Assembly (NCBI GenBank): GCA_016200545.1 | Contig: JACQEO010000030.1 | Span: 1 to 45,062, forward strand | From: Deltaproteobacteria bacterium | Lineage (GTDB): Bacteria > Desulfobacterota > Binatia > UTPRO1 | DNA length: 45,062 bases | Direction of reading: 5' to 3' | Part shown: positions 9,123 to 16,573 of the stretch, one piece after another | Layout of the letters: every line of letters starts with the position of its first letter | How positions within the stretch are numbered: the first letter of the stretch is position 1 | The notes under the pieces: generated by a model | Told to the model about the DNA's origin: nothing | Database searches by the model: none | What the model saw: the letters and a program-made list of their open reading frames with translations, nothing else | Program-made: the position numbers and the translations under genes

Positions 9123-9279
9123 ACTGCGGGAACGCCGTCTCACGGGCGTCATCGCGGCAGATGAACGCCACGATCTGGGCGGTGTCGACGCAGGCGCCCT
9201 TGTCGAAGTCCGGATCGGCCTTGGCCTGCGTGCGGCAATTCTCGATCGCATCGGCGAGGGTGTCGTTGCATTGCGACAA
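9073..9279 (-). CDS. Small Cys-rich protein or gene remnant, start unclear
   Basis: The frame encodes about 68-70 residues with cysteines at regular spacing (eight from position 9285 on) and a plausible helical pattern (CNDTLADAIENC, GACVDTAQIVAFICRDDARE, FNQCRETFQSCVRACP). The codon choice looks protein-like, and the residues do not look like an antisense shadow. No ATG occurs in frame; I list the TTG at 9279, but the real start may be upstream inside the NFACT-R gene or may have been lost, as no signal peptide or ribosome site is visible. It could be the 3' remnant of an exported disulfide-rich protein. The 3' end overlaps glk on the other strand. I do not recognise the family. Confidence 0.4.
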   Translation of the reverse strand: MSQCNDTLADAIENCRTQAKADPDFDKGACVDTAQIVAFICRDDARETAFPQFNQCRETFQSCVRACP

Positions 9280-9298
9280 TGAGCATTCGCCGTGGCCG

Positions 9299-9673
9299 CT
9301 ACTCGGCGTTCGGCGCCACGCGCAGCGTGTCCCAGCGGCGGAGGTGTACCTCGCCGGCGGGTGCGCCGCGGCGTTTGCTGACGTCGGCGACGCGGCAGAC
9401 GTGGACGTCGACGCGGCGGGCGTTGCGCGCTTTCGAGTGCCAGGCGGCGAGGGCGGCGGCGCGCTCGAGGACGGCGCGCGGCACCTCGTCGGGTGCCTCG
9501 GGCGCGCGGACGACGACGTGACTGCCGGCGACGCCGCCGCCGACGTGCAGCCAGAAGTCTCGCGGCTCGGCAACCTCGAAGGTGAGGAGGTCGTTCTCCG
9601 CGTCGCCCTTGCCGATCAGGACGTCGAAGCCGTCGACGACGATGCGACGGTACGGCCTGCCTTTGCTCGCCAT
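9299..9673 (-). CDS. Stand-alone NFACT-R (DUF814) domain protein
   Basis: A 124-residue protein consisting only of the NFACT-R domain, the part of RqcH/Rqc2/FbpA proteins implicated in RNA or ribosome binding. Typical segments are YRRIVVDGFDVLIGKGDAENDLLTF, DFWLHVGGGVAGSHVVVR and WHSKARNARRVDVHVC. The N-terminal NFACT-N and coiled-coil parts that read nascent chains in RqcH are absent, so it is not itself a CAT-tailing factor. It lies 16 bases after the DUF7065-like gene with no strong ribosome site. The domain call is firm. The role is unknown, and the link to the adjacent kinase cassette may be incidental. Confidence 0.85.
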   Translation of the reverse strand: MASKGRPYRRIVVDGFDVLIGKGDAENDLLTFEVAEPRDFWLHVGGGVAGSHVVVRAPEAPDEVPRAVLERAAALAAWHSKARNARRVDVHVCRVADVSKRRGAPAGEVHLRRWDTLRVAPNAE

Positions 9674-9689
9674 GCGGACCGACGCCGAC

Positions 9690-10580
9690 TCAGCGCTGTT
9701 GCCGACCGTACTCGATGATGCCGTAGCCGACGCGGTCGCCGCTCCGGAACTCGCTGACGCCGTCGTCGACTCGCGTCGGGCCGATCTGCACCGGGCAATG
9801 CGCGAGCACGCGCCCGTCGAAGCGCCAGTCGCGGCCGCGTGCATCGCGCAACGTGACCAGCGCGCCGGTGTGATCGCCGGTCGTCGCATCGAGGTGGCCC
9901 TGGACGTCGAGCTCGGTCGCGTCCATCGCCTCGCGGCCGTCCCACAGGCAGCCGATGGTGAGAAACGCGTCGGGCGCGAGCCACACCTTGACGGCGTTGA
10001 ACGTGAGGTCGTCGCCGAGCTCCCCGGAGGTGTAGTACCAACGATGCAGCTTCGACCAATCGCGTTCGCCGCCCCAGGAGTGGTCGCGGTGCGCGTGGGC
10101 GCGCGCGATCGTCAGGTGCTCGTCGCCGAGACGGAGACGACCGCTCACCCACCCCGATTGCTCGAGGTGCCGCTGCACGTCCTCGAGCGTCGCGCCCGGC
10201 GGCACCGGCCACGGATGCGCCGGCGAGAAGGCGCGCCATTCGACGTCGATCTCGACGGCGGCGCTCGCGTAGCGGAGGCGCCAGCGCTCGAGCGGCGCGA
10301 GGCACTGGTAGCTGAGCCCGCCGACCGTAATGCCGGTGTCGATGTCGCCCGCGGGGAGCGGCAGCGCGAGCGCGGTCGCGTCGTGCACCAGGGTACCGGC
10401 GCGGGTCACGAGGAGCCAGAGGTTCGCCGTCCGCTGCATGGGCAAGAGACCGATGCGCGTCACGACTCCGATGGTCGTCGCGGGATCGTAGAACGGAAAC
10501 CACCACGACTCGTTCCACAGCGGACGCGCGGCGGGGCCGGGAACGTGACGGCGGTCGTCGCCGGGCGTGATCACGGCCAT
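9690..10580 (-). CDS. DUF7064/DUF7065-like protein (CrtC/AttH-like beta fold)
   Basis: A 296-residue cytoplasmic protein with no signal peptide or membrane segment. Its opening (NESWWFPFYDPATTIGVVTRIG) and the AHRDHSWGGERDWSKLHRWYY segment match the family of uncharacterised proteins usually annotated DUF7064/DUF7065, whose fold is thought to resemble the lipocalin-like CrtC/AttH group. Members often sit near APH-type phosphotransferases and acyl-CoA enzymes. The start lies four bases after the DUF6285 stop, so the genes are cotranscribed. A catalytic role on hydroxylated lipids or acyl groups is possible by analogy, but nothing in the sequence proves it. The DUF name is from memory of the motif and not a search. 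Confidence 0.65.
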   Translation of the reverse strand: MAVITPGDDRRHVPGPAARPLWNESWWFPFYDPATTIGVVTRIGLLPMQRTANLWLLVTRAGTLVHDATALALPLPAGDIDTGITVGGLSYQCLAPLERWRLRYASAAVEIDVEWRAFSPAHPWPVPPGATLEDVQRHLEQSGWVSGRLRLGDEHLTIARAHAHRDHSWGGERDWSKLHRWYYTSGELGDDLTFNAVKVWLAPDAFLTIGCLWDGREAMDATELDVQGHLDATTGDHTGALVTLRDARGRDWRFDGRVLAHCPVQIGPTRVDDGVSEFRSGDRVGYGIIEYGRQQR

Positions 10581-10584
10581 CGCG

Positions 10585-11058
10585 CTAGCCCTGCGAGATG
10601 CGGTTCAGGAGTGGTCGCTGCGTCCGCATGAGATCGCGGATGGTCTGGTTGACGAGATGGGCACGGATCGACGCCAGCGCGGCCTCGACACCCGGCTCTG
10701 CGCGCGCGCGGTCGAGGACGACGAGCGCGTCCTCGAGCGCGGCATCGAGCGCGCGGCCGCGCGCGGCGCGGTCGTCGAGGTGTTCCGCCGCCGCCAGCGC
10801 CGCCCGCAGGCGTGCCGCCTCCGCGCCGAGACCGCTCGCTTGGAGCCGCTCCGCCGACTCGGTGAGCGCGGCGGCGGCGGCGGTGAGCTCCTCTTCGCGC
10901 ACGTCGACCCGCCACTCGACGAGATCCTGGACGTTCGCCAGCACCTCGAGCGCGGCGAACACCAGGCCGCGCGCGGCGCGATCGCCGACGGCGGGCAGCA
11001 CGTCCTCCTCGAGCGTCCGGGCGACACCGGCAAGCACCACGGCGGGAGGGAGTCGCAT
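10585..11058 (-). CDS. DUF6285 domain protein
   Basis: A 157-residue, almost wholly helical, acidic protein (LEEDVLPAVGDRAARGLVFAALEVLANVQDLVEWR, then Ala/Leu/Glu-rich helices, ending NQTIRDLMRTQRPLLNRI). This fits DUF6285, a family known mainly as the gene partner of APH-type phosphotransferases and acyl-CoA dehydrogenases. It starts ten bases after the phosphotransferase stop with an AAGGAG-type site, and the next gene follows at four bases. No catalytic motif is visible. A subunit or regulator of the kinase is the natural guess, unproven. Confidence 0.7.
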   Translation of the reverse strand: MRLPPAVVLAGVARTLEEDVLPAVGDRAARGLVFAALEVLANVQDLVEWRVDVREEELTAAAAALTESAERLQASGLGAEAARLRAALAAAEHLDDRAARGRALDAALEDALVVLDRARAEPGVEAALASIRAHLVNQTIRDLMRTQRPLLNRISQG

Positions 11059-11068
11059 GCCGCTCTCC

Positions 11069-12082
11069 TTACAGCAAGCCGCGCGCCTGCGCGATCGCGG
11101 CGGCGATGTACGCCCACTGATGGTCGAAGAGCGCCATGCGCAAGTCGCGTGTACGGCCCTCGCGAAACGCGTGCAGTCCGGTCAGCATGATCGCGGCCAT
11201 CTTCACCGTCGCCAGCACCTCGTAGAAGTGCACGCGGGTCGGATCGACGCGACGACCGGAGAGCTCCTCGTAGCGCGCGTACAGCCGCTCGCGCTCGAGG
11301 AGGTGGCACATATGGGGCGACTCGCCGCGCCAGAGCGCCATGCACGCCCACCCGAGATCCTCCATCGGGTCGCCGAGGTGCACCATCTCCCAGTCGAGGA
11401 CCGCGGCGATGCGTCCGCCGTCGACGAGGAAGTTGCCGGTGCGATAGTCGCCGTGGACGAGCGTGATCGCGTCGGCCGCGGGGAGCGCGCGACGCAGCCA
11501 GAGGACGGCGTCGGTGAGGATCGGGCGCGGCGGGCCGTCGGCGCGCGCAATGTAGCCCTCCCAGCGCGCGAGTTCGCGCGTCGCGGCGGCGACGCCGCGC
11601 TCCGGGACCTCGAGAAAATCGAGGCCGACGCCGCGCCAGTCGACCGCGTGCAGCGCGGCGAGGTTGGCGACGAAGTCCTCGCCGAGCCGCGCGCGCTCCG
11701 CGTCGGTGAAGACCGGCTTGCCGTCGACCATCACCGGCAACGGCACCGTCCCCGCCACCAGCTCCATGACGTAGAACGGCCGCTCCAGGATCGTCGGATC
11801 ACGCTCGTACCAGTAGACACGCGGCGCCCGTACCGGCGTCGCGGCGAGTGCCGCGAGCACGCGGAACTCGGGCTCGGTGTCGTACGGCTCGAGGAGACCG
11901 GCGACCGGCTGGCGGCGGAGGACGTAGGTCGCCGTCTGCTCGCGATCGCCGTCCCGCGACGCCAGCTGCACGCGAAACGTCTCCTGCGAGAAGCCCTCGC
12001 TCATGCGCGTGAGGGAGAGGACGCGCACGTCGGCGCGCGGCGCGAGCCGGTGCGCGAAGTATGTCGTCAAGCGGTCGATCAC
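11069..12082 (-). CDS. APH-type phosphotransferase (ACAD10/11 kinase-like)
   Basis: A 337-residue kinase of the aminoglycoside phosphotransferase superfamily. The catalytic loop is LVHGDYRTGNFLVDGG and the metal-binding motif VLDWEMVHLGDPMEDLGW. The body is like the kinase domains of ACAD10/ACAD11 and their bacterial relatives, which are reported to phosphorylate 4-hydroxyacyl groups so they can be dehydrated; antibiotic resistance is not suggested. It starts with GTG at 12082. A five-codon frame, MIDRS, ends at this GTG (see 12079-12096). DUF6285 and a DUF7065-like gene follow in the same operon. No acyl-CoA dehydrogenase lies nearby, so the substrate is open. Confidence 0.85.
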   Translation of the reverse strand: MIDRLTTYFAHRLAPRADVRVLSLTRMSEGFSQETFRVQLASRDGDREQTATYVLRRQPVAGLLEPYDTEPEFRVLAALAATPVRAPRVYWYERDPTILERPFYVMELVAGTVPLPVMVDGKPVFTDAERARLGEDFVANLAALHAVDWRGVGLDFLEVPERGVAAATRELARWEGYIARADGPPRPILTDAVLWLRRALPAADAITLVHGDYRTGNFLVDGGRIAAVLDWEMVHLGDPMEDLGWACMALWRGESPHMCHLLERERLYARYEELSGRRVDPTRVHFYEVLATVKMAAIMLTGLHAFREGRTRDLRMALFDHQWAYIAAAIAQARGLL

Positions 12083-12096
12083 GAGCGGTCGATCAT
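12079..12096 (-). other. Five-codon leader ORF (MIDRS) overlapping the kinase start
   Basis: ATG at 12096 encodes MIDRS and ends with TGA overlapping the kinase GTG (GTGA). The leader and the true start are a 14-base tandem duplication (ATGATCGACCGCTC, then GTGATCGACCGCTT). It could couple initiation at the GTG to a tiny upstream ORF, or it may be a duplication scar with the better ATG now out of frame. Confidence 0.35.
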
Positions 12097-12122
12097 CGGA
12101 TCTCGCCGCCGCGCGTGCTCGT

Positions 12123-12689
12123 CTAGTCCTCGCCCCACCAACGGCCGATCTCGAGCGCGACCGCCGCGAAGGGGGCGGCGTGGATCGGCTGCGTACCGCC
12201 GTGTGTCACCGCCGGGACCCAGCGTCCGTGCTCCAGCCGATAGATCTCGAGGGTGCGGGCGATGGGATCGACGAGCCAGAGGTGACCGACGGCCTCGCGG
12301 GCGTAGATGCGCATCTTCTGACCACGGTCGATACGCGCCGTCGTCGGCGACAGGACCTCGCACGCCCAGTCGGGCGCGAGATCGATCGCCGCGCCTGTCG
12401 GACACGTCGGCATGCGGTCGCGCCGCCACCCGGCGACGTCAGGCACCAGCACGTCTTCCCCGAGATGGAGCTCCGGCTCATACAGAACCCACCAGCCGCC
12501 GGGCTTGCCGGCGCCGCCGGGAGGTCGGTTGAACCCGTCGAACAACGCGCTCCCGATTGCGGACGCCGCGAGCGCATGCGGCACCGCCGGGCGCGGCGTC
12601 GTGATGAGCTCGCCCTCGAGGATCTCCGCGACCAGGAGGTCCGGAACCTTCAGCAAATCGGCATAGGTCGCTCTGCGCCGCGCCGCCAT
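12123..12689 (-). CDS. Uma2 family endonuclease-like protein (DUF820)
   Basis: A 188-residue PD-(D/E)XK-fold protein of the Uma2/DUF820 family, which is abundant as single genes in cyanobacteria, Chloroflexi and planctomycetes but poorly understood. Motifs are EILEGELITTPRP, ELHLGEDVLVPDVAGWR (metal-binding acidic residues), CEVLSPTTARIDRGQKMRIYA and HLWLVDP. The Asp, Glu and Lys positions of the nuclease core look intact. The ATG at 12689 gives the standard N-terminus (RRATYADLL). It lies 68 bases after cobA-hemD and 40 before the kinase, on the same strand, but its codon use and function seem unrelated to either. Probably a mobile or accessory gene. Confidence 0.85.
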   Translation of the reverse strand: MAARRRATYADLLKVPDLLVAEILEGELITTPRPAVPHALAASAIGSALFDGFNRPPGGAGKPGGWWVLYEPELHLGEDVLVPDVAGWRRDRMPTCPTGAAIDLAPDWACEVLSPTTARIDRGQKMRIYAREAVGHLWLVDPIARTLEIYRLEHGRWVPAVTHGGTQPIHAAPFAAVALEIGRWWGED

Positions 12690-12708
12690 CAGCGCGACGG
12701 TAGCACGA

Positions 12709-12722
12709 ACCCGCGCGCGGGT
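12709..12722. other. 14-base perfect palindrome between cobA-hemD and the Uma2 gene
   Basis: ACCCGCGCGCGGGT is its own reverse complement and lies in the 68-base gap between the cobA-hemD stop and the Uma2 start. With no loop and no T-run it is a poor terminator. It could be an operator, or chance in GC-rich DNA. Confidence 0.2.
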
Positions 12723-12757
12723 GTCAGGACGCCGAGTAGCGCGCGTGCGCTCCGTCG

Positions 12758-14308
12758 CTACGGGACTGCGGACGCGTCGCCGCGCGCGAAGTAGTCGACG
12801 ATCGCCGCCGCGAAGGCGGGGACGGTGTACTCGGACGGCTGCACATCGACGCGCAGGCCGAGATCGCGCGCGGTCGCGGCGGTGATCGGGCCGATGCAAC
12901 CGATCGCGACGTTCGCCAGGAGTCGCGGCAGCTCGGCGGGCGGGAAGAGGCGCGCGAAGTTCGTCACCGTGCTCGAGCTCGTGAAGGTGACGAGATCGGG
13001 ACGGCGGTCGCCGGCGAAGAGCGCCGGCGCCGCCGCCGCATCCGGCGGCACGACGGTGCGATAGACCGGTACCTCGTCGACGATGGCGCCCGCCGCCGCG
13101 AGCCGCTGCGGCAAGACGGTGCGTGCCGCGGCGGCGCGCGCCAGCAGCACGCGCCGTCCGGCGACGCCGGCGGCGATCAGCGCGTCGGCGACGGCCTCGG
13201 CGCGGTACTCGGCGGGCGTGATCGCCACCCGCAGGCCGCGCGCCTCGATCGCGGCGCGGGTCTGCGGACCGATCGCCGCGATCGCGACCCCGGCGAGGTC
13301 GCGCACGTCGCCGCCGCGGGCCCGTAGACGGTCGAAGAAGGCGGCGACGCCGTTCTCGCTGGTGAGCACCAGCCAGGCGAAGTCGCCGAGGCGTGCGAGC
13401 GCCGCGTCGACCGCTTCCCAGCCGTCGGGTGCCACGGTCGCGATCGTCGGCAACGCGATCACCTCGGCGCCTTGCTCTTCGAGCAGCGCCGCGAACGCGC
13501 CGGCCTGCGCGCGGGCGCGCGTCACGACGATGCGCCGGCCGAAGAGCGGACGGCGCTCGAACCAGCAGAGCTCGGGCGCGAGGCGCACGACGTCGCCGAG
13601 CACCACGACCGCCGGCGGACGGAGGCGGCGCGCGGCGGCGAGCGCCGGCAGGGTGGACGCCGAGCCGAGGATCACCTCCTGGCGCCCGGTCGTCCCCCAG
13701 CGTATCGCGGCGGCCGGCGTGTCCGCGGCGAGACCGGCGGCGATCAGGCGCTCGAGGTTGTGCGCCAGCTGCAACACGCTCATGAAGAGCACGAGCGTTC
13801 CGCCTTGCCGCGCCAGCGCCTCCCACGGCAACGGCGACACCGCGTCCGCCTTCTCGCTCTCGTGTCCGGTCACGAAGGTGACGGTCGACGCGTGGTCGCG
13901 ATGCGTGAGCGGAATCCCGCCGTAGGCCGGCGCCGCGATCGCCGACGTCACGCCCGGCACCACCTCGAAGGGGATGCCGGCGTGCACGCACTCGAGGGCT
14001 TCCTCGCCGCCGCGCCCGAAGATGAACGGGTCTCCGCCCTTCAAGCGCACGACCCACTTCCCGGCGCGCGCCCGGTCGAGGACGATCCCCGAGATCTCCT
14101 CCTGCGAGAGGCGCACGCCGCTGCCGTGCTTGCCCGCGAACACGATCTCCGCGTCGGCGCGGGTGTGGGCGAGGAGCGCCGGGTTCGAGAGGTTGTCGTA
14201 GACGACGACGTCGCAACCCTGTAGGCAGCGCAGGCCGCGCAGGGTCAGCAGGCCCGGATCGCCGGGACCAGCGCCGACGAGGCTGACGCGCCCGGTCGCC
14301 GCGCTCAC
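12758..14308 (-). CDS. cobA-hemD: Fused uroporphyrinogen-III methyltransferase / uroporphyrinogen-III synthase
   Basis: A 516-residue bifunctional protein. Residues 1 to about 245 are the SAM-dependent uroporphyrinogen III methyltransferase that makes precorrin-2 (GAGPGDPGLLTLRG, GGDPFIFGRGGEE, GVTSAIAAPAYGGIPLTHR, FVTGHE). Residues about 255-516 are uroporphyrinogen III synthase (RRIVVTRARAQAGAF, LTSENGV, FTSSSTVTNF, IGPITAATARDLGLR), which closes hydroxymethylbilane. The order SUMT-HemD is known from Gram-positive and deltaproteobacterial genomes. The start is a GTG overlapping the hemC stop as GTGA, which indicates coupling. Products go to haem through HemD and to sirohaem or cobalamin through CobA together with the upstream sirC-type enzyme. 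Confidence 0.95.
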   Translation of the reverse strand: MSAATGRVSLVGAGPGDPGLLTLRGLRCLQGCDVVVYDNLSNPALLAHTRADAEIVFAGKHGSGVRLSQEEISGIVLDRARAGKWVVRLKGGDPFIFGRGGEEALECVHAGIPFEVVPGVTSAIAAPAYGGIPLTHRDHASTVTFVTGHESEKADAVSPLPWEALARQGGTLVLFMSVLQLAHNLERLIAAGLAADTPAAAIRWGTTGRQEVILGSASTLPALAAARRLRPPAVVVLGDVVRLAPELCWFERRPLFGRRIVVTRARAQAGAFAALLEEQGAEVIALPTIATVAPDGWEAVDAALARLGDFAWLVLTSENGVAAFFDRLRARGGDVRDLAGVAIAAIGPQTRAAIEARGLRVAITPAEYRAEAVADALIAAGVAGRRVLLARAAAARTVLPQRLAAAGAIVDEVPVYRTVVPPDAAAAPALFAGDRRPDLVTFTSSSTVTNFARLFPPAELPRLLANVAIGCIGPITAATARDLGLRVDVQPSEYTVPAFAAAIVDYFARGDASAVP

Positions 14309-15231
14309 GCCGGCTCCGTCGCGGCGCGGGCGCGGGCGATGATCGCGGCCGCGCCGCGCGCGAGGAGCGTCGCCGCGAGGCGCGCGCCGAGCGCCGCGGC
14401 GTCGCCGACGGCGCCCGTGATCGTGTCCTCCAGGGCGCCGCTGCCGTCGACCTCCGACACCAGCGCCCGCAGCGAGATCCCGTCGCCGGTGACGCGCGCG
14501 TACGCGGCGAGCGGCGTCTGACAGTCGCCGCCGATGGCGACGAGGAAGGCGCGCTCGGCGGCGACGGCGGCGGCGCTCGGCGCGTGATCCAGGGCGCGCA
14601 GCGCGGCGCACGCCGCCGCGTCGTCGGCGCGTGCCTCGAGCGCGAGCGCGCCCTGCCCCACCGCCGGCACGAATTCTTCGGGCGCGAGCGCCATCATACC
14701 GACCGGCGCGAGGCCGAGGCGGCGCAGTCCCGCGGCGGCCAACAACACGGCGTCGATCTCGCCGTCGGCGAGCTTGCGGAGACGGGTGTCGACGTTGCCG
14801 CGAATCGCCACCGGCGTCACGTCGGCGCGCCGCGCCAAGAGCTGCGCCCGGCGCCGCAGGCTCGACGTCCCCACGCGTGCGCCCGCGGCCAGACCGTCGA
14901 GGCCGACATCTCCTCTCGTCGACACCAAGACGTCGCGCGGGTCCTCGCGCGGCGGCGTCGCCACCAGCGCCAGGCCGCGCGCGATCAAAGCCGGCACGTC
15001 CTTCAGCGAGTGGACGGCGACGTCCACGCTGCCGTCGAGGAGCGCGGCCTCGATTTCCTTCACGAAGAGGCCCTTGCCACCCGCGGCGATGAGGCTCCCG
15101 GTCAGCGTGTCGCCGGTCGTCCGAATTGGCACGATCTCGACCACGGCGCCGCGGCGCTCGAGCTCGGCGGCGATCTGGCGCGCCTGGCGGAGCGCGAGCG
15201 CGCTGCCACGCGTGCCGACGCGAAGCAGCAC
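14305..15231 (-). CDS. hemC: Hydroxymethylbilane synthase (porphobilinogen deaminase)
   Basis: This enzyme links four porphobilinogen units into hydroxymethylbilane, the substrate of the HemD half encoded next. The 308-residue length is standard. Family landmarks are VGTRGSALALRQA, HSLKDVP, GTSSLRRRAQ, IRGNVDTRL and the dipyrromethane cofactor Cys237 in VAIGGDCQTPLAAYA. The start is GTG at 15231, preceded by GAG but no strong ribosome site. It lies 33 bases after hemA and overlaps cobA-hemD by four bases, inside a five-gene tetrapyrrole operon. Confidence 0.95.
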   Translation of the reverse strand: MLLRVGTRGSALALRQARQIAAELERRGAVVEIVPIRTTGDTLTGSLIAAGGKGLFVKEIEAALLDGSVDVAVHSLKDVPALIARGLALVATPPREDPRDVLVSTRGDVGLDGLAAGARVGTSSLRRRAQLLARRADVTPVAIRGNVDTRLRKLADGEIDAVLLAAAGLRRLGLAPVGMMALAPEEFVPAVGQGALALEARADDAAACAALRALDHAPSAAAVAAERAFLVAIGGDCQTPLAAYARVTGDGISLRALVSEVDGSGALEDTITGAVGDAAALGARLAATLLARGAAAIIARARAATEPA

Positions 15232-15264
15232 CTCAGCGGCCTCGGGCGCCGACGCCGTCGCGGC

Positions 15265-16572
15265 TCACGACGATTCCTCGTCGTCCGGGGGCGACGGCGG
15301 AAGCTCGAGGTCGAAGAGTCGGCGCGCGCTCGCGATCAGATCGAGCTCCTCGCCGTGCTCGTCCTGCCGTTTGAGGGAGGAGATCGGGGCATGCAGGATT
15401 TTGTTCACGATCGACGAGGTGAGCGCGTCGAGGAGCTCACGATGGCGCGGCGCCTGGTCTTTCAGCGTGGCGAGCGCCTTCTCGAGCTCGTGCTGGCGGA
15501 TCGCTTCCACTTTCGTGCGGATCGCGACGATCGTCGGCACCACCTCGAGGCTGGCGAACCAGCGCCAGTAGCGCTCGACCTCTTCCTCGACGATCGCCTC
15601 GGCGCGGACGGCCTCGCGCTCGCGCTCCTCGACGTTGCCGGCGACCGCGACCCCGAGATCGTCGATGTCGTAGAGGTAGACGTTGTCGAGGGCGTTGATC
15701 GCGGGGTCGAAGTTGCGCGGCACGGCCAGATCGATGAAGAACATCGGCCGCTGCTTGCGGGCTCGCAGCACCTCTTGGACGAGCGCCGGCGTGACGAGAT
15801 ACTCGGAGGCGCTCGCCGACCCGATCACCACGTCGGCGAGCTTCAGGTATTCGGCGACGCGATCGAAGGGCACCGGGATGCCGTCGAACTCGCGGGCGAG
15901 CGCGACGGCGCGCTCGAACGTCCGCGTGGCGACGACGATGCTGGCGATGCCATGGGTCTTCAGATGCCGCGCCGCGATCTCGCTCATCGTGCCGGCGCCG
16001 ATCAGCATCGCCGTCTTGTCGGCGAAGCTCTCGAAGATCGTGCGCGCGAGATCGACGGCCACGGACGCGATCGACACCGCCTTGCCGGCGATGGCGGTCT
16101 CGGTGCGCACCCGTTTGGCAACCGCGAACGCTCGATGGAAGACCCGATGCAGCACCGATCCCGACGTGCCGGCGAGCGCCGCCTCCTCGTAGTGCTCCTT
16201 CACCTGCCCGAGGATCTGCGGCTCCCCGACGACCATCGAGTCGAGGCTCGCCGCGACGCGGAAGAGATGGCGCACGCCCTTGCGCCCGCAGTGCACGTAG
16301 AGATGCGACGCGAACTCGTCGCGTGCGATGTTGCGCTCGGCCCCGAGGAACTCCGTGATCTTCGTGTCGAGGCCGCGCGCTTCCTCGTCGACGCAGGCGA
16401 CGACCTCGACGCGGTTGCACGTGGAGACGATCGCCGCCTCGTGCACCCCCTCGAGTTGCGTCAGCCGTGCGAGCGCGGCCGGCAGGTCGGCGGGTGAGAA
16501 GCCGAGCCGTTCGCGTACGGCGACCGGCGCCGTCCGGTGGCTCAGCCCGACGATGAGGATATCGCGTCCCAT
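15265..16572 (-). CDS. hemA: Glutamyl-tRNA reductase
   Basis: The enzyme reduces glutamyl-tRNA to glutamate-1-semialdehyde, the committed step of C5-pathway tetrapyrrole synthesis. The 435-residue length is typical. The catalytic Cys52 is in IVSTCNRVEV. Other landmarks are GLSHRTAPVAVRERL, the SLDSMVVGEPQILGQVK block, the NADPH-binding IGAGTMSEIAARHL, and the C-terminal dimerisation helix with KLLHAP-like VNKILHAPISSLK. It starts one base after the ccsA-like gene stop. With hemB in the window this accounts for the common route to hydroxymethylbilane, except that hemL is not seen. Confidence 0.95.
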   Translation of the reverse strand: MGRDILIVGLSHRTAPVAVRERLGFSPADLPAALARLTQLEGVHEAAIVSTCNRVEVVACVDEEARGLDTKITEFLGAERNIARDEFASHLYVHCGRKGVRHLFRVAASLDSMVVGEPQILGQVKEHYEEAALAGTSGSVLHRVFHRAFAVAKRVRTETAIAGKAVSIASVAVDLARTIFESFADKTAMLIGAGTMSEIAARHLKTHGIASIVVATRTFERAVALAREFDGIPVPFDRVAEYLKLADVVIGSASASEYLVTPALVQEVLRARKQRPMFFIDLAVPRNFDPAINALDNVYLYDIDDLGVAVAGNVEEREREAVRAEAIVEEEVERYWRWFASLEVVPTIVAIRTKVEAIRQHELEKALATLKDQAPRHRELLDALTSSIVNKILHAPISSLKRQDEHGEELDLIASARRLFDLELPPSPPDDEESS

Positions 16573-16573
16573 C

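Noticed and set aside
11069..12082. Aminoglycoside resistance gene
   Set aside because: The kinase belongs to the broad APH fold but has the ACAD10/11-like body and DUF6285 neighbour, which argue for a metabolic role.
14584..16497. Very long plus-strand frame (637 codons) across hemA and hemC
   Set aside because: It is antisense to two unmistakable genes; the product is Arg/Asp/His-rich, typical of shadow frames in GC-rich DNA.
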